This document shows, piece by piece, positions 55,524 to 64,000 of a DNA stretch of 64,000 nucleotides. The notes below the pieces were generated by a model. The model was not told the origin of the DNA. It saw nothing but the letters and a program-made list of their open reading frames with translations, and did no database searches. The translations under genes and the position numbers were made by a program. Positions within the stretch are counted from its first letter, which is position 1. Every line of letters starts with the position of its first letter. This DNA is from Actinomycetota bacterium (GTDB lineage Bacteria; Actinomycetota; Actinomycetes; Streptosporangiales; Streptosporangiaceae): the NCBI GenBank assembly GCA_027314515.1, contig DAHVAR010000052.1:1-64000 (forward strand), read 5' to 3'.

Positions 55524-56453
55524 CTACCGGTGGCTGGCACGGCCGGCCTGCTGATCGAGCCAGCGCTGCCGGATCACGATGGTCCCGGCCAGCTTGTCGT
55601 GCAGGCACTGGGCACGCGGGTCGAGCAGCGTCATGGCGGTATCGGCGGCCCAGAGCAGCCCGCCGGGGATGTTCAACGGGCTTACCAGCAACAGGAAGAT
55701 GACGGGGCCGACGAGAAAGGACACAGTCCGGATCCCGGCCGCGCGGATCCCGATTGCGGAACGGTCAGCGGCTGTGACGACCCGGGTGCCCAGCGCTCGC
55801 TTGCCGAGGGTGGCGCCCCAGGCCGCGTGCTGGATCCAGTAGTAACCCAGCGCGATGCCGAACATGGCGAGGAACCAGAAGAGCAGCGCACGCTGGTTCG
55901 ACGGATCACGGGCGATGCCGTTGACGGCCGCCTGTGCACCGGGCGAATTCAGGTTCGTGTACTGAGTCGTGACGGCCTGCAGCTGGCGCCAGATCCGCAA
56001 GAGCGGCGAGATGAACGTCACGGTGGCTATGCCGAAGATGACTATCCAGTCCAGGACAGACGCGGCCAGCCGCTCCCAGGGCGCCGCGATGACCGGATCA
56101 CGAAGCGCCTGCGGTCCGAACGCGCGGCGTGAGCCGCCGCCGGGGCGCTCGTACCCCGGCTGCTGGAAGCCCGACTGGCCGGTTGCCTGGCGACCGGGTC
56201 CGGAGCCCGCTGAGCCGAACTGCCGTCGTCCCGGCCTGGACGCTGGCGGTGCCCCGTACTTCGGCTGACCTGGCTGTGGCGGGGCCAGATAGGCCTGCGG
56301 CATCGACCCGCCGTCTAGGTACGGTGACGGCGGCAGCGGCTGAGCCGTTCCCTGCTGACCTGAGAACTGAAGCTGCTGGCCTGGCGGCAGTCCTGGCTCG
56401 TCGGTCGCGGTGCTGGTCTCGGCCGCGGCGCTGGTCTCGTCCTGCGGTGTCAT
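55524..56453 (-). CDS. RDD family membrane protein
   Basis: A 309-residue protein. A 110-residue Gln/Pro/Gly-rich cytoplasmic N-terminus precedes a three-helix RDD domain: AAPWERLAASVLDWIVIFGI, QHAAWGATLGKRALGTRVV and LLDPRAQCLHDKLAGTIVI. RDD proteins are small integral membrane proteins, some implicated in ion or metabolite transport. It lies downstream of a second RDD gene in the same direction (83-base gap), so they are likely an expanded pair. Confidence 0.85.
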   Translation of the reverse strand: MTPQDETSAAAETSTATDEPGLPPGQQLQFSGQQGTAQPLPPSPYLDGGSMPQAYLAPPQPGQPKYGAPPASRPGRRQFGSAGSGPGRQATGQSGFQQPGYERPGGGSRRAFGPQALRDPVIAAPWERLAASVLDWIVIFGIATVTFISPLLRIWRQLQAVTTQYTNLNSPGAQAAVNGIARDPSNQRALLFWFLAMFGIALGYYWIQHAAWGATLGKRALGTRVVTAADRSAIGIRAAGIRTVSFLVGPVIFLLLVSPLNIPGGLLWAADTAMTLLDPRAQCLHDKLAGTIVIRQRWLDQQAGRASHR

Positions 56454-56536
56454 CCTGGCGCCGATCCGTCATGCGGCCGGGCTTAGCGAAGTAACCCCTG
56501 GTGTAGCGGCGACAGCCTTGACGGCAGCCGGTCCCG

Positions 56537-57442
56537 CTACCAGGCGCCGCCTTGCGGCCGGGATAGCTGGTAGTCCTTCTTGATGACAACTGTATGCGCG
56601 GCTTTATCGTGCAGGCACTGCCGGCGCGGATCCCAGGTCAGCCACAGCTCGTTGACCAGGTCGAACAGCCACCCTACGAACGGCACGAGTGGCGACAGCG
56701 CATAGATAGCGGCCCGGCCGCAGGCCGGCCCTGCGCCTACCGCGGGGTTGCCGTCGGCCTTCACCACTTTGGTGCGGAGCGCCCGCTTGCCGATGGTCTG
56801 GCCCCACCGCCAGTGCTGCACCCAGTCGTAGAGGAAAGCCACCAGGTAGAAGGCCAGACCGACGGCGAAGAGCTTGCCGATGAGATGGCTGTCGGCGCTC
56901 GCCAGGGCGCTCCTGGCAGCGGGGACGGTGCTGAGCCTGGTCCCCGGGTACTGGTTCGCGAGCGCGGTGAGCTTGCGGATGAAGGTGCGCCAAGGCGGTA
57001 CCCACAGCGGCGAGAAGATGACCATGAGAATCAGCCCGTCGATGACGCGCGCGAGCAGCCGCCGCCACCATTCGGCCAGCGCCGGATCCTTGCCCGTCGC
57101 CCGCTGACCGTACGGCTGATAGGGCTGCCCGTAGCCGGGCGGGGTGCCGTAGCCAGGCTGGGGGTAGCCGGGCGTGGTTTGCGCGGAGCCGGGCTGGGGG
57201 TAGCCGGGTTGGGGGTAGCCGGGGTATGCCTGGCCGGGCGGGGCGGCGTAGCCGGGCGTGGCTTGCGCGGAGCCGGGCTGGGGGTAGCCGGGGTCGTATG
57301 CCTGGCCGGGGTCGTATGCCTGGCCGGGGTCGCCGAAATAGGGCTGGGCCTGCGCGCCAGCTCCGGAGCTCGCGCCGCTCTCGCCGACGGCCGGATCGGG
57401 CTGCGGGCCGGGCGACGCGGCGGAATCATGTGGCTGATTCAC
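56537..57442 (-). CDS. RDD family membrane protein with PGYPQPG repeats
   Basis: A 301-residue protein. The first 130 residues are a Pro/Gly/Tyr/Gln-rich repeat region (units like PGYPQPGSAQ and PGQAYDPGQAYDPG), followed by the RDD domain: WWRRLLARVIDGLILMVIFS, QHWRWGQTIGKRALRTKVV and LTWDPRRQCLHDKAAHTVVI. The GTG at 57442 is chosen because a longer frame from 57550 has no family features; the ribosome site is weak. A tandem paralogue of the gene that follows. Confidence 0.85.
   Translation of the reverse strand: MNQPHDSAASPGPQPDPAVGESGASSGAGAQAQPYFGDPGQAYDPGQAYDPGYPQPGSAQATPGYAAPPGQAYPGYPQPGYPQPGSAQTTPGYPQPGYGTPPGYGQPYQPYGQRATGKDPALAEWWRRLLARVIDGLILMVIFSPLWVPPWRTFIRKLTALANQYPGTRLSTVPAARSALASADSHLIGKLFAVGLAFYLVAFLYDWVQHWRWGQTIGKRALRTKVVKADGNPAVGAGPACGRAAIYALSPLVPFVGWLFDLVNELWLTWDPRRQCLHDKAAHTVVIKKDYQLSRPQGGAW
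57112..57345. repeat. Repeat tract encoding the Pro/Gly/Tyr-rich N-terminus
   Basis: Repeated copies of GGGTAGCCGGG-type units, with GGTCGTATGCCTGGCCG repeated near 57290-57325, code for the repeats in the RDD protein above. The units are similar enough to permit slippage. Confidence 0.75.
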
Positions 57443-57588
57443 CTGGTCATGATGCCCTATCGGCTTAGCCCGTGCATAGCCGTACGTCAGCCCTGGCACT
57501 GGCCGCTGGTACCTGGCAGTGCAGCGCCGGCCGGTCCAGCCGGATAGCACGGCACGTCACCGGCTGTACCTCAGCGCGCCGGGCAGCG

Positions 57589-58755
<1,167 letters not shown>

Positions 58756-58875
58756 TCAGCAGCATCTGCTTGCAAGTCAGGATGTGCAACTGAGCCCTAC
58801 TGCGGCAAGCAATATGCTCAATCGCCTGACGATGATGCTAGCCTGCTTGTACAGGTTGTAGTGGGGTTCTCTGTC

Positions 58876-59355
58876 ATGATCGATACGCTGGACGGGCGGC
58901 TGATCGGGCTCTTGATGGCCGAGCCGCGGGTTGGCGTGCTCGAAGCTTCGAGACGGCTCGGCGTCGCGCGCGGCACTGTTCAGGCCCGGCTCGACCGGAT
59001 GCAGGCCCGAGGCGTCATCACCGGCTACGGCCCGGACATAGCCCCGGCCGCCCTCGGTTACGGGGTGATGGCGTTCATCACCCTGGAGATCAGGCAAGCC
59101 GGCGGGCACGACCCGCTGGCCGACCGGCTGGCCGCCATCGCCGAGGTGCTCGAGGCGCACACGATCACCGGGGCGGGCGACATGCTGTGCCGGGTAGTCG
59201 CCCGCAGCAACGCCGATCTCCAGCGGGTGATCGACTCGATCGTCGGGCTCGACGGCGTGGTCCGGACATCTACCGTCATCGTGCTGGACAGCCCGCTGCC
59301 GCACCGCGTGCTGCCGCTGGTCGGCGCCGCGGCCGCCGGCTCGGGCCAGGTCTAA
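58876..59355 (+). CDS. Lrp/AsnC family regulator
   Basis: A 159-residue regulator. MIDTLDGRLIGLLMAEPRVG and LEASRRLGVARGTVQARLDR are the HTH domain, GVITGYGPDIAPAALGYGVM the linker, and LEAHTITGAGDMLCRVVARS and LQRVIDSIVGLDGVVRTSTV the ligand-binding (RAM) domain. It is expressed divergently from hppD and probably controls it in response to an aromatic amino acid or metabolite. A TTGCA..TGCAA inverted repeat at 58770-58789 lies in the shared 159-base promoter region. Confidence 0.9.
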   Translation: MIDTLDGRLIGLLMAEPRVGVLEASRRLGVARGTVQARLDRMQARGVITGYGPDIAPAALGYGVMAFITLEIRQAGGHDPLADRLAAIAEVLEAHTITGAGDMLCRVVARSNADLQRVIDSIVGLDGVVRTSTVIVLDSPLPHRVLPLVGAAAAGSGQV

Positions 59356-59371
59356 GCTCGTCACCCGCCGC

Positions 59372-59420
59372 CTGACCAGCACGGCCCCTGATCAGCACGG
59401 CCCCTGATCAGCACTGGCCC
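59372..59420. repeat. 16-bp tandem repeat, three copies
   Basis: CTGACCAGCACGGCCC, CTGATCAGCACGGCCC and CTGATCAGCACTGGCCC lie head to tail directly after the Lrp gene and before a gene remnant. Confidence 0.85.
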
Positions 59421-59442
59421 GGAGCGAGATAGAGCCGGTGGC

Positions 59443-59643
59443 CATGAAGGACTCGGTGCGGTCTACTCCGGGATCGTCCCGCAAGCCGTCGACCCGCTGC
59501 GGGCCGCGTTCGGCATTCCGGCCGACCATGAGCCGATCGGCGCCATCGCGGTGGGCCATACCGCCGGCACCGAGCAGATCGACCTAGCCTCCCGTCGCAG
59601 GCCGTTGACCGAGATGGTGCATTACGGGCACTGGCGGGGCTAG
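59443..59643 (+). pseudogene. C-terminal remnant of a nitroreductase-family gene
   Basis: One plus-strand frame ending at TAG 59641 reads HEGLGAVYSGIVPQAVDPLR, then AAFGIPADHEPIGAIAVGHT, and RRRPLTEMVHYGHWRG. This is the end of a nitroreductase-like flavoprotein, where LGIP..PVGVVALGH..RRPLDEVVH is common. There is no start codon in frame, the flavin-binding N-terminal part is missing, and the 16-bp repeats sit at the break. The rest of the gap to the TetR gene is empty. Confidence 0.6.
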
Positions 59644-59678
59644 ACGCTGAGTTAACAGCGGGGAGGGCGGCCCAGGGC

Positions 59679-60302
59679 TCAGCTCGCGCCGGCGTCGGCG
59701 AGCTTGAGGGCCACGTCCAGCACGGCTTGTTTCAATTCGGCCGGGTCGGCCACCCGGTCTTGGTAATGCATGCAGCAGAAGCTGATGCTCATCAGGCACG
59801 ACGCGGCCCTGACCTGGTCGTGCACCGGAGCGCCCGGCACAGTCAGCAGGTCGACGAGGGCATCGAGCCGCTCCCGGAAGAGCTCGCCCCGCTCTTTAGC
59901 CGCCGCCAGCGAGCTGACCGCGGCCTGATTCTGATGCAGCAGCCGGAACACTTCCGTCCCGTTGACGATGATGTCCAGGTAGCGACGGACGATCCCATCC
60001 CGGCTCTCGGCCGAGCGGGGCTGCTCCTTCCCCCAGGCGATCAGCTCGTCGATCTCGGCCATGTAGTCCTCGACCAGGCTGCGGACGATGTCTTCCTTCG
60101 ACTTGAAGTAGTAGTACAGCGCCGCCTTGGTGACGCCCAGCCGCTCGGCGATCTCCCTGAGGGACGTCTGCTCGTAGCCCTGCTCGGCGAAGAGCTGAAG
60201 GGCAAGCTCACGCAGTCGTGACCTGGTATCGCGGCCGCGATCGTGGCGGTCGCTGTCGACGTTGGCGCTGTCGACGTTGGCGGCGTTGATGTTGCCTGAC
60301 AT
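59679..60302 (-). CDS. TetR family repressor
   Basis: A 207-residue TetR-type regulator. RDTRSRLRELALQLFAEQGY, then ETSLREIAERLGVTKAALYYYFKSKEDI-like sequence (QTSLREIAERLGVTKAALYY) form the DNA-binding domain. The C-terminal ligand domain contains Cys-rich SCLMSISFCCMHYQDRVADP. The N-terminus holds an ANVDSANVDSD duplication from a 15-bp DNA repeat. It is divergent from a DHA2 efflux pump gene 186 bases away, with two operator copies between them, so it most likely represses the pump. Confidence 0.92.
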   Translation of the reverse strand: MSGNINAANVDSANVDSDRHDRGRDTRSRLRELALQLFAEQGYEQTSLREIAERLGVTKAALYYYFKSKEDIVRSLVEDYMAEIDELIAWGKEQPRSAESRDGIVRRYLDIIVNGTEVFRLLHQNQAAVSSLAAAKERGELFRERLDALVDLLTVPGAPVHDQVRAASCLMSISFCCMHYQDRVADPAELKQAVLDVALKLADAGAS

Positions 60303-60340
60303 AACCTCGCGCGTTAGTCCTTCCGCCGGCCCGGGTAACC

Positions 60341-60360
60341 TACTTGACGGCCGGTTAGTA
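60341..60360. promoter_or_regulatory. TetR operator copy 1
   Basis: TACTTGACGGCCGGTTAGTA. Its reverse complement matches the second copy (60387-60406) at 18 of 20 positions, and TACT..AGTA makes each copy a quasi-palindrome, as expected of a TetR dimer site. It lies about 39 bases from the TetR start. Confidence 0.7.
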
Positions 60361-60386
60361 CCCAGCTTAGCCTGCAGCTGACCGAA

Positions 60387-60406
60387 TACTAACCGGTCGG
60401 CAAGTA
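60387..60406. promoter_or_regulatory. TetR operator copy 2
   Basis: TACTAACCGGTCGGCAAGTA, an inverted copy of 60341-60360, centre to centre 46 bases. It lies 83 bases upstream of the efflux pump gene, so repressor bound at both sites would cover the divergent promoters. Confidence 0.7.
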
Positions 60407-60488
60407 AATTTTGAGGCGTCGCTGACTCCAGGGTGCGCGCGTTCGGTCGGGTGCGCGAGTCCGGGAGAGCGGAGCAAGGAGCCCTTTC

Positions 60489-62060
60489 GTGACAGACAAC
60501 CAGGCTGCCCAGGTAACGGGCGATGTGCCAACCGGGCCGAAGCGGGAGATACTCATCGTCCTGCCTGGCCTGCTGCTGACGCTCATCATCGCGATGCTCG
60601 ACCAGCTGGTCGTCTCGACGGCGCTGCCGCGAATCGTCGGTGACCTCGGTGGCCTGAACCACCTGGCCTGGGTGGTGACTGCCTACATCCTGGCGTCGAC
60701 GATTACCACGCTGTTCTACGGCAAGCTCGGCGACATGTACGGCCGCAAGCGGTTCCTCATGATCGCGATCGTGCTGTTCCTGATCGGCTCGGCGCTCTCC
60801 GGGCTGGCGCACTCGATGGACCAGCTCATCGCGTTCCGGGCGCTGCAGGGCCTCGGCGCGGGCGGCTTGATGGTAGGCGCCATCGCCACCATCGGCGACC
60901 TGGTGTCGCCGCGGGAGCGCGGTCAGTACATGGGCTACATGATGGCGGCGATGATGCTGGCCATGATCGCCGGACCGCTGGTCGGCGGCTACATCACGCA
61001 GCACTGGTCGTGGCGGTGGATCTTCTACATCAACATGCCGATCGGCGGCGCGGCGCTGGTCTACCTGTGGGCGACGCTGCACCTGCCGCGCAGGCGCGTC
61101 GAGCACAAGATCGACTACCTGGGCGCGACGGTGATTGCCATCTTCTCCACCGCCGTGGTGCTGCTGACCAGCTGGGGCGGCAGCCAATACGCGTGGGGAT
61201 CCTGGCAGATCATCATGCTCGCGGTCATCGCGGCGCTGGCCCTGATCGCGTTCTTCCCGGTCGAGGCCAGGGCCGCCGAGCCGATGCTGCCGCTGCACGT
61301 CTTCAGGAACCGCAACTTCTCCCTGGCCTCGGCGATGAGCCTGCTGCTGGGCATGGCCATGCTGGGAGCCCTGACGTTCCTGCCGCTCTACCAGCAGACC
61401 GTGCAGCACGCATCACCCACCGGGAGCGGCCTGCTGCTGATCCCGATGATGCTCGGCTCGACCGTGACCTCGCTGATCGCCGGCCTGGTGACAAGCAAGA
61501 CCGGTCGTTACAAGGTCTTGCCGATCATCGGCGCGGTGATCATGACGGTCGGCCTCTACCTGCTGACGCACCTCGGGGCCGGTACCAGTCGCCTGGAGTC
61601 TTCGCTGTACTTCGTCGTGCTGGGCATCGGCATGGGCTTCCTGATGCAGATCACCTCGCTGATCGCGCAGAACAGCGTGCCGCAGCAGGACATGGGCGTA
61701 GCGAGCAGCTCGCGGAGCTTCTTCCAGCAGATCGGCGGTTCGCTGGGGGTGTCCTTGTTCGGCGTCATCTTCTTCCGGCGCTTCGCCGCCACGATGGCGA
61801 CCCTGCTGCACACGCATCAGCAGGTCGGCGGCGGCGCGAACCTCGACCCGGCGACCATCGACAACCTGCCAGCCGAGGTGAAGAGCGTCGCCTTCCACGC
61901 CATCAGCAGTGCCATCACCGGGGTTTTCTGGTGGACGATACCCGCCACGGCGGCAGTGTTCTTGCTGGCTCTGCTGGTCAAGGAGATCCCGTTGCGCGGC
62001 CGGATCGAGCCGGCTGCGCAAGAGGCGCCGGCCGAAGCGCAGCTGGTCCACGGCGCCTAG
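60489..62060 (+). CDS. DHA2-type drug:proton antiporter (MFS)
   Basis: A 523-residue major facilitator protein with about 14 helices, as in EmrB/QacA. LPGLLLTLIIAMLDQLVVST begins helix 1 with the D-x-x-I/V-V motif, RIVGDLGGLNHLAWVVTAYI is motif D1, GKLGDMYGRKRFLMIAIVLF motif A and RALQGLGAGGLMVGAIATIG motif B. It exports drugs or other amphipathic molecules in exchange for protons. The gene has a GTG start and lies next to its presumed TetR repressor. Confidence 0.93.
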   Translation: MTDNQAAQVTGDVPTGPKREILIVLPGLLLTLIIAMLDQLVVSTALPRIVGDLGGLNHLAWVVTAYILASTITTLFYGKLGDMYGRKRFLMIAIVLFLIGSALSGLAHSMDQLIAFRALQGLGAGGLMVGAIATIGDLVSPRERGQYMGYMMAAMMLAMIAGPLVGGYITQHWSWRWIFYINMPIGGAALVYLWATLHLPRRRVEHKIDYLGATVIAIFSTAVVLLTSWGGSQYAWGSWQIIMLAVIAALALIAFFPVEARAAEPMLPLHVFRNRNFSLASAMSLLLGMAMLGALTFLPLYQQTVQHASPTGSGLLLIPMMLGSTVTSLIAGLVTSKTGRYKVLPIIGAVIMTVGLYLLTHLGAGTSRLESSLYFVVLGIGMGFLMQITSLIAQNSVPQQDMGVASSSRSFFQQIGGSLGVSLFGVIFFRRFAATMATLLHTHQQVGGGANLDPATIDNLPAEVKSVAFHAISSAITGVFWWTIPATAAVFLLALLVKEIPLRGRIEPAAQEAPAEAQLVHGA

Positions 62061-62083
62061 CCGGACGTAACCGGAAACGAGTT

Positions 62084-62117
62084 GACGCCGGCCCCCGCCA
62101 CTGCGGAGGCTGGCGTC
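62084..62117. terminator. Hairpin between convergent efflux and greA genes
   Basis: A 10-bp stem with one G-T pair (62084-62093 with 62108-62117) and a 14-base loop lies 23 bases after the pump stop and 19 bases after the greA stop on the other strand. No strong T-tract. Confidence 0.55.
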
Positions 62118-62136
62118 AGCGATCTTGGAGTGAGCC

Positions 62137-62637
62137 TTACCCGCCGGTGTACGGGACGGCCTCGAGAATCTCGACCGTGGTAGCGCGGCCGTTCGGCAGG
62201 GTGTAGGTCGCGGTCTCGCCCACCTTCTTGCCGGAGATCGCGCTGCCAAGCGGCGACTTGGGCGAGTAGACGTCGATCGGCGAGCCGACCTCTTCGCGCG
62301 AGGCGAGCAGGAAAGTCACCTCGTCCTCGTCGCCCGCGAACCTGATCGTGACCGTCATGCCGGGGCCGACCACGCCCTCGGCGTACGGAGCCTCGCCAAC
62401 CCTGGAGGTCTCCAGGATCTGCGTCAGCTGCCTGATCCGAGCCTCCCTCATGCCCTGTTCGTCCTTGGCCGCGTGATAGCCGCCGTTTTCCCTGAGGTCG
62501 CCCTCTTCCCGCGCTGCCTCGATCTTCTTCGCGATCTCGACCCGGCCGGGGCCCGACAGATAGTCGAGTTCAGCCTTGAGCCGGTCGTACGCCTCCTGAG
62601 TGAGCCAGGTAAAGGTGTCGTCGCGAGTCTCGGTCAC
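62137..62637 (-). CDS. greA: Transcription elongation factor GreA
   Basis: A 166-residue GreA. The N-terminal coiled coil includes WLTQEAYDRLKAELDYLSG, the tip acidic pair that stimulates transcript cleavage lies in EEGDLRENGGYHAAKDEQG, and the C-terminal domain has SPIDVYSPKSPLGSAISGKK. It rescues backtracked RNA polymerase. The GTG at 62637 is preceded by GAGGAG at good spacing, so it is preferred to the longer frame from 62742. A TTGACA on the minus strand (62737-62742) may belong to its promoter. Confidence 0.95.
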   Translation of the reverse strand: MTETRDDTFTWLTQEAYDRLKAELDYLSGPGRVEIAKKIEAAREEGDLRENGGYHAAKDEQGMREARIRQLTQILETSRVGEAPYAEGVVGPGMTVTIRFAGDEDEVTFLLASREEVGSPIDVYSPKSPLGSAISGKKVGETATYTLPNGRATTVEILEAVPYTGG

Positions 62638-62932
62638 GGGTACTCCTCGGATGGGTGCGGAGTTAGGTCCGCTGGGCCGGTCGGCCCATTGGGGGTAATC
62701 CTTCAGGCTAACAAGGCTCTGCAAGTACGTCGTACCTGTCAATGCCCCAGGCTAAACAAGTCAGGTCGAAACTGGGCAAATAATGCACGTCCCCGGGGAT
62801 CTCGCAGTCTGCGGATGGGCCACGCTCGCGCCGTTCCTGGCGGGGCCAGGTTCGTCGCCCCGGTGCCACCAGCCGAGTGGATTCCGGAATAGTGTCTTAT
62901 TTCGTATGCCTCGGCGCGACCTGGAGGTCGGG

Positions 62933-63163
62933 ATGGCCAATCATCCGGTTCTTGGTTATCTGGTATGGGCGGTGCTGTTCGGTGCCGTATTCGCCTGGGA
63001 GGGCCTGGCCCTTAGCGGAATCAGCGGTAGCGTGCCCACGCTGAGCGCGACATTCCGCTTCATAATGCGGTACCCGCCCGGCCGGTGGGCGCTGTTCGCG
63101 CTGTGGCTGTGGGTCGGCTGGCACCTTTTCGTGCGCGGCTGGCACTTCCTGCTGCGGTCATGA
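62933..63163 (+). CDS. DUF6186-type small membrane protein
   Basis: A 76-residue protein with two hydrophobic helices (HPVLGYLVWAVLFGAVFAWE and RWALFALWLWVGWHLFVRGW). The VGWHLFVR motif is typical of DUF6186, found in streptomycete-like genomes beside DUF6256 genes. The function is not known. The start at 62933 has GGAGG eight bases upstream. Confidence 0.65.
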   Translation: MANHPVLGYLVWAVLFGAVFAWEGLALSGISGSVPTLSATFRFIMRYPPGRWALFALWLWVGWHLFVRGWHFLLRS

Positions 63164-63199
63164 CCGGCCAGGCGAGTCCCCGGCCTGCGGAGCAGTGAG

Positions 63200-63634
63200 A
63201 TGTCGTCACACCTGTTCCGATCCGACCTGGATCCCATTCTGGGCGGCTATGTCATTTTCATGGTGGTGCTGGCTGTCAGCCTGTGGGCGCAGCGCCGGCG
63301 GGCGGCAGCGGGTAAGCCCGCCGAGCGGCTCACCGGGCGCCGGGACCACGGCTGGCCGGCGCTGATCACGCACGTCCTGACCGACGCACTCGGCGGCTAC
63401 CTGGTGCTGATGGTCGTCGTAGTGCTGTACTACTACGGCGTCGCCAAAGTTGGCGGCAGTTTCCTGGCCAGCGCCGCCACCGGAACCCTGCTGCTCCTGG
63501 GGATCAGCCTGCCGGTTTTCCTCGCGGTCTCGTGGCTGACCCAGCGGCCGTCCGGGCGATCGTTCCCCGGCGCCAGGCTCTCTCCGCGCGGCCCGGGCCG
63601 CCGGAGGGACAAGGCGGGCAAAGCGCCACAGTGA
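63200..63634 (+). CDS. DUF6256-type membrane protein
   Basis: A 144-residue protein with three hydrophobic helices (about residues 14-30, 63-82 and 91-112) and a basic tail. SDLDPILGGYVIFMVVLAVS and TDALGGYLVLMVVVVLYYYG are the family's repeated GGY phrase. It follows the DUF6186 gene by 36 bases and the pair is likely an operon. No function is known. Confidence 0.65.
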   Translation: MSSHLFRSDLDPILGGYVIFMVVLAVSLWAQRRRAAAGKPAERLTGRRDHGWPALITHVLTDALGGYLVLMVVVVLYYYGVAKVGGSFLASAATGTLLLLGISLPVFLAVSWLTQRPSGRSFPGARLSPRGPGRRRDKAGKAPQ

Positions 63635-63672
63635 CCGGGCGGGCCCGGCAATCGCACCGATTATCCTGCGAT

Positions 63673-64000
63673 ATGGACCTTTTCCCCGCCCCGCGCTCAT
63701 GGTCGCAGTACGTCGCGTTCGGTGACAGCCTGACCGCCGGCCGAGGCGACGTCGGCCCGGACGGGCGCCCGATCGGCTGGGCGAGGCGGCTGGCCGCCCT
63801 GCTCACTGACCGGACCGGGGTGAACTGCGCGCTGACGAACCTGGCGGTCGACGGCGCCACCGTTAGCCGGGTGCTGGCCGACCAGCTGCCCCGGCTCGGC
63901 GACCTCGCCCCCGACCTGGTCAGCGTTACCGTCGGGATGAACGACATCCGGGGTCCGCAGTTCAGTCCGGATCGGTTCGCCGCCGACGTCGGCCGCCTTC
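63673..64000 (+). CDS. SGNH/GDSL hydrolase, 3' end outside window
   Basis: The first 109 residues of an SGNH hydrolase are visible. Block I is VAFGDSLTAGRGD with the nucleophilic Ser, NLAVDGATVSRVL is block II and SVTVGMNDIRGPQF block III. No signal peptide is present, so this is an intracellular esterase-like enzyme. A TATCCT about six bases before the ATG at 63673 suggests a leaderless mRNA. The catalytic Asp-His part lies beyond the window. Confidence 0.85.
   Translation, partial: MDLFPAPRSWSQYVAFGDSLTAGRGDVGPDGRPIGWARRLAALLTDRTGVNCALTNLAVDGATVSRVLADQLPRLGDLAPDLVSVTVGMNDIRGPQFSPDRFAADVGRL

Noticed and set aside
60303-61409. Upstream extension of the TetR gene frame through the efflux pump gene
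   Set aside because: The frame is open by chance; the TetR domain starts at 60302 and the extension runs antisense to the pump gene and across the operators.

Overview
The window is about 70% G+C, uses GTG and TTG starts freely, and packs genes with 4-base overlaps. Two housekeeping blocks are typical of Actinomycetia: mfd - SurA-like lipoprotein - mazG, and eno - FtsB-like - DUF501 - ppx. With GAF/ANTAR regulators, a Tat lipoprotein and leaderless promoters, this points to a soil-type high-GC actinobacterium, perhaps near Streptosporangiales or Frankiales. I cannot name the genus. No rRNA, CRISPR array, intact transposase or prophage is visible.

Layout. 1-8.2 kb: the 3' part of a large exported repeat protein, a DUF4229 membrane protein, a MazEF-type toxin-antitoxin pair, an APS kinase fused to a degenerate ATP sulfurylase domain, an AAA/DUF234 ATPase and a methyltransferase. 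8.4-13.6 kb: mfd, a lipoprotein and mazG. 13.8-15.1 kb: a G1 (eqolisin) peptidase gene with a damaged 5' end, then a Phd/VapC pair. 15.3-19.4 kb: eno, an FtsB-like protein, DUF501, ppx and a family 5 uracil-DNA glycosylase. 19.3-25.3 kb: a signalling island with a STAS protein, two GAF/ANTAR proteins, a DERE-repeat coiled coil, CheR-PAS and CheB. 25.6 kb: an odd short tRNA with a UAA anticodon. 25.8-30.8 kb: a PPOX-type oxidoreductase, DUF4287, a thiolase, and the transsulfuration pair cystathionine beta-synthase and cystathionine gamma-synthase/lyase.

31.1-48.2 kb is the catabolic core. pcaB-C-I-J-H-G-D and an IclR regulator are followed by a five-gene branched-chain-type ABC importer. A Phd/VapC-like pair separates these from an opposing operon: aldehyde dehydrogenase, pobA and a single-domain MetE-like methyltransferase. 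Together they suggest uptake of an aromatic substrate, oxidation of an aromatic aldehyde to 4-hydroxybenzoate, hydroxylation to protocatechuate, and conversion through beta-ketoadipate to the CoA ester. A thiolase for the last step may be the one at 26.7-27.9 kb.

48.4-64 kb: membrane proteins, a VWA protein with its MoxR/BchI-like AAA+ partner, a ROK kinase, threonine dehydratase, two RDD membrane proteins, hppD with a divergent Lrp regulator, a TetR/DHA2 efflux pair with two clear operator copies, greA, two small membrane proteins (DUF6186 and DUF6256 types) and the start of an SGNH hydrolase. Gene remnants (C-terminal ends of a DUF234 ATPase and a nitroreductase, and a duplicated 3' end of the cheR gene) and several short tandem repeats lie between the intact genes.
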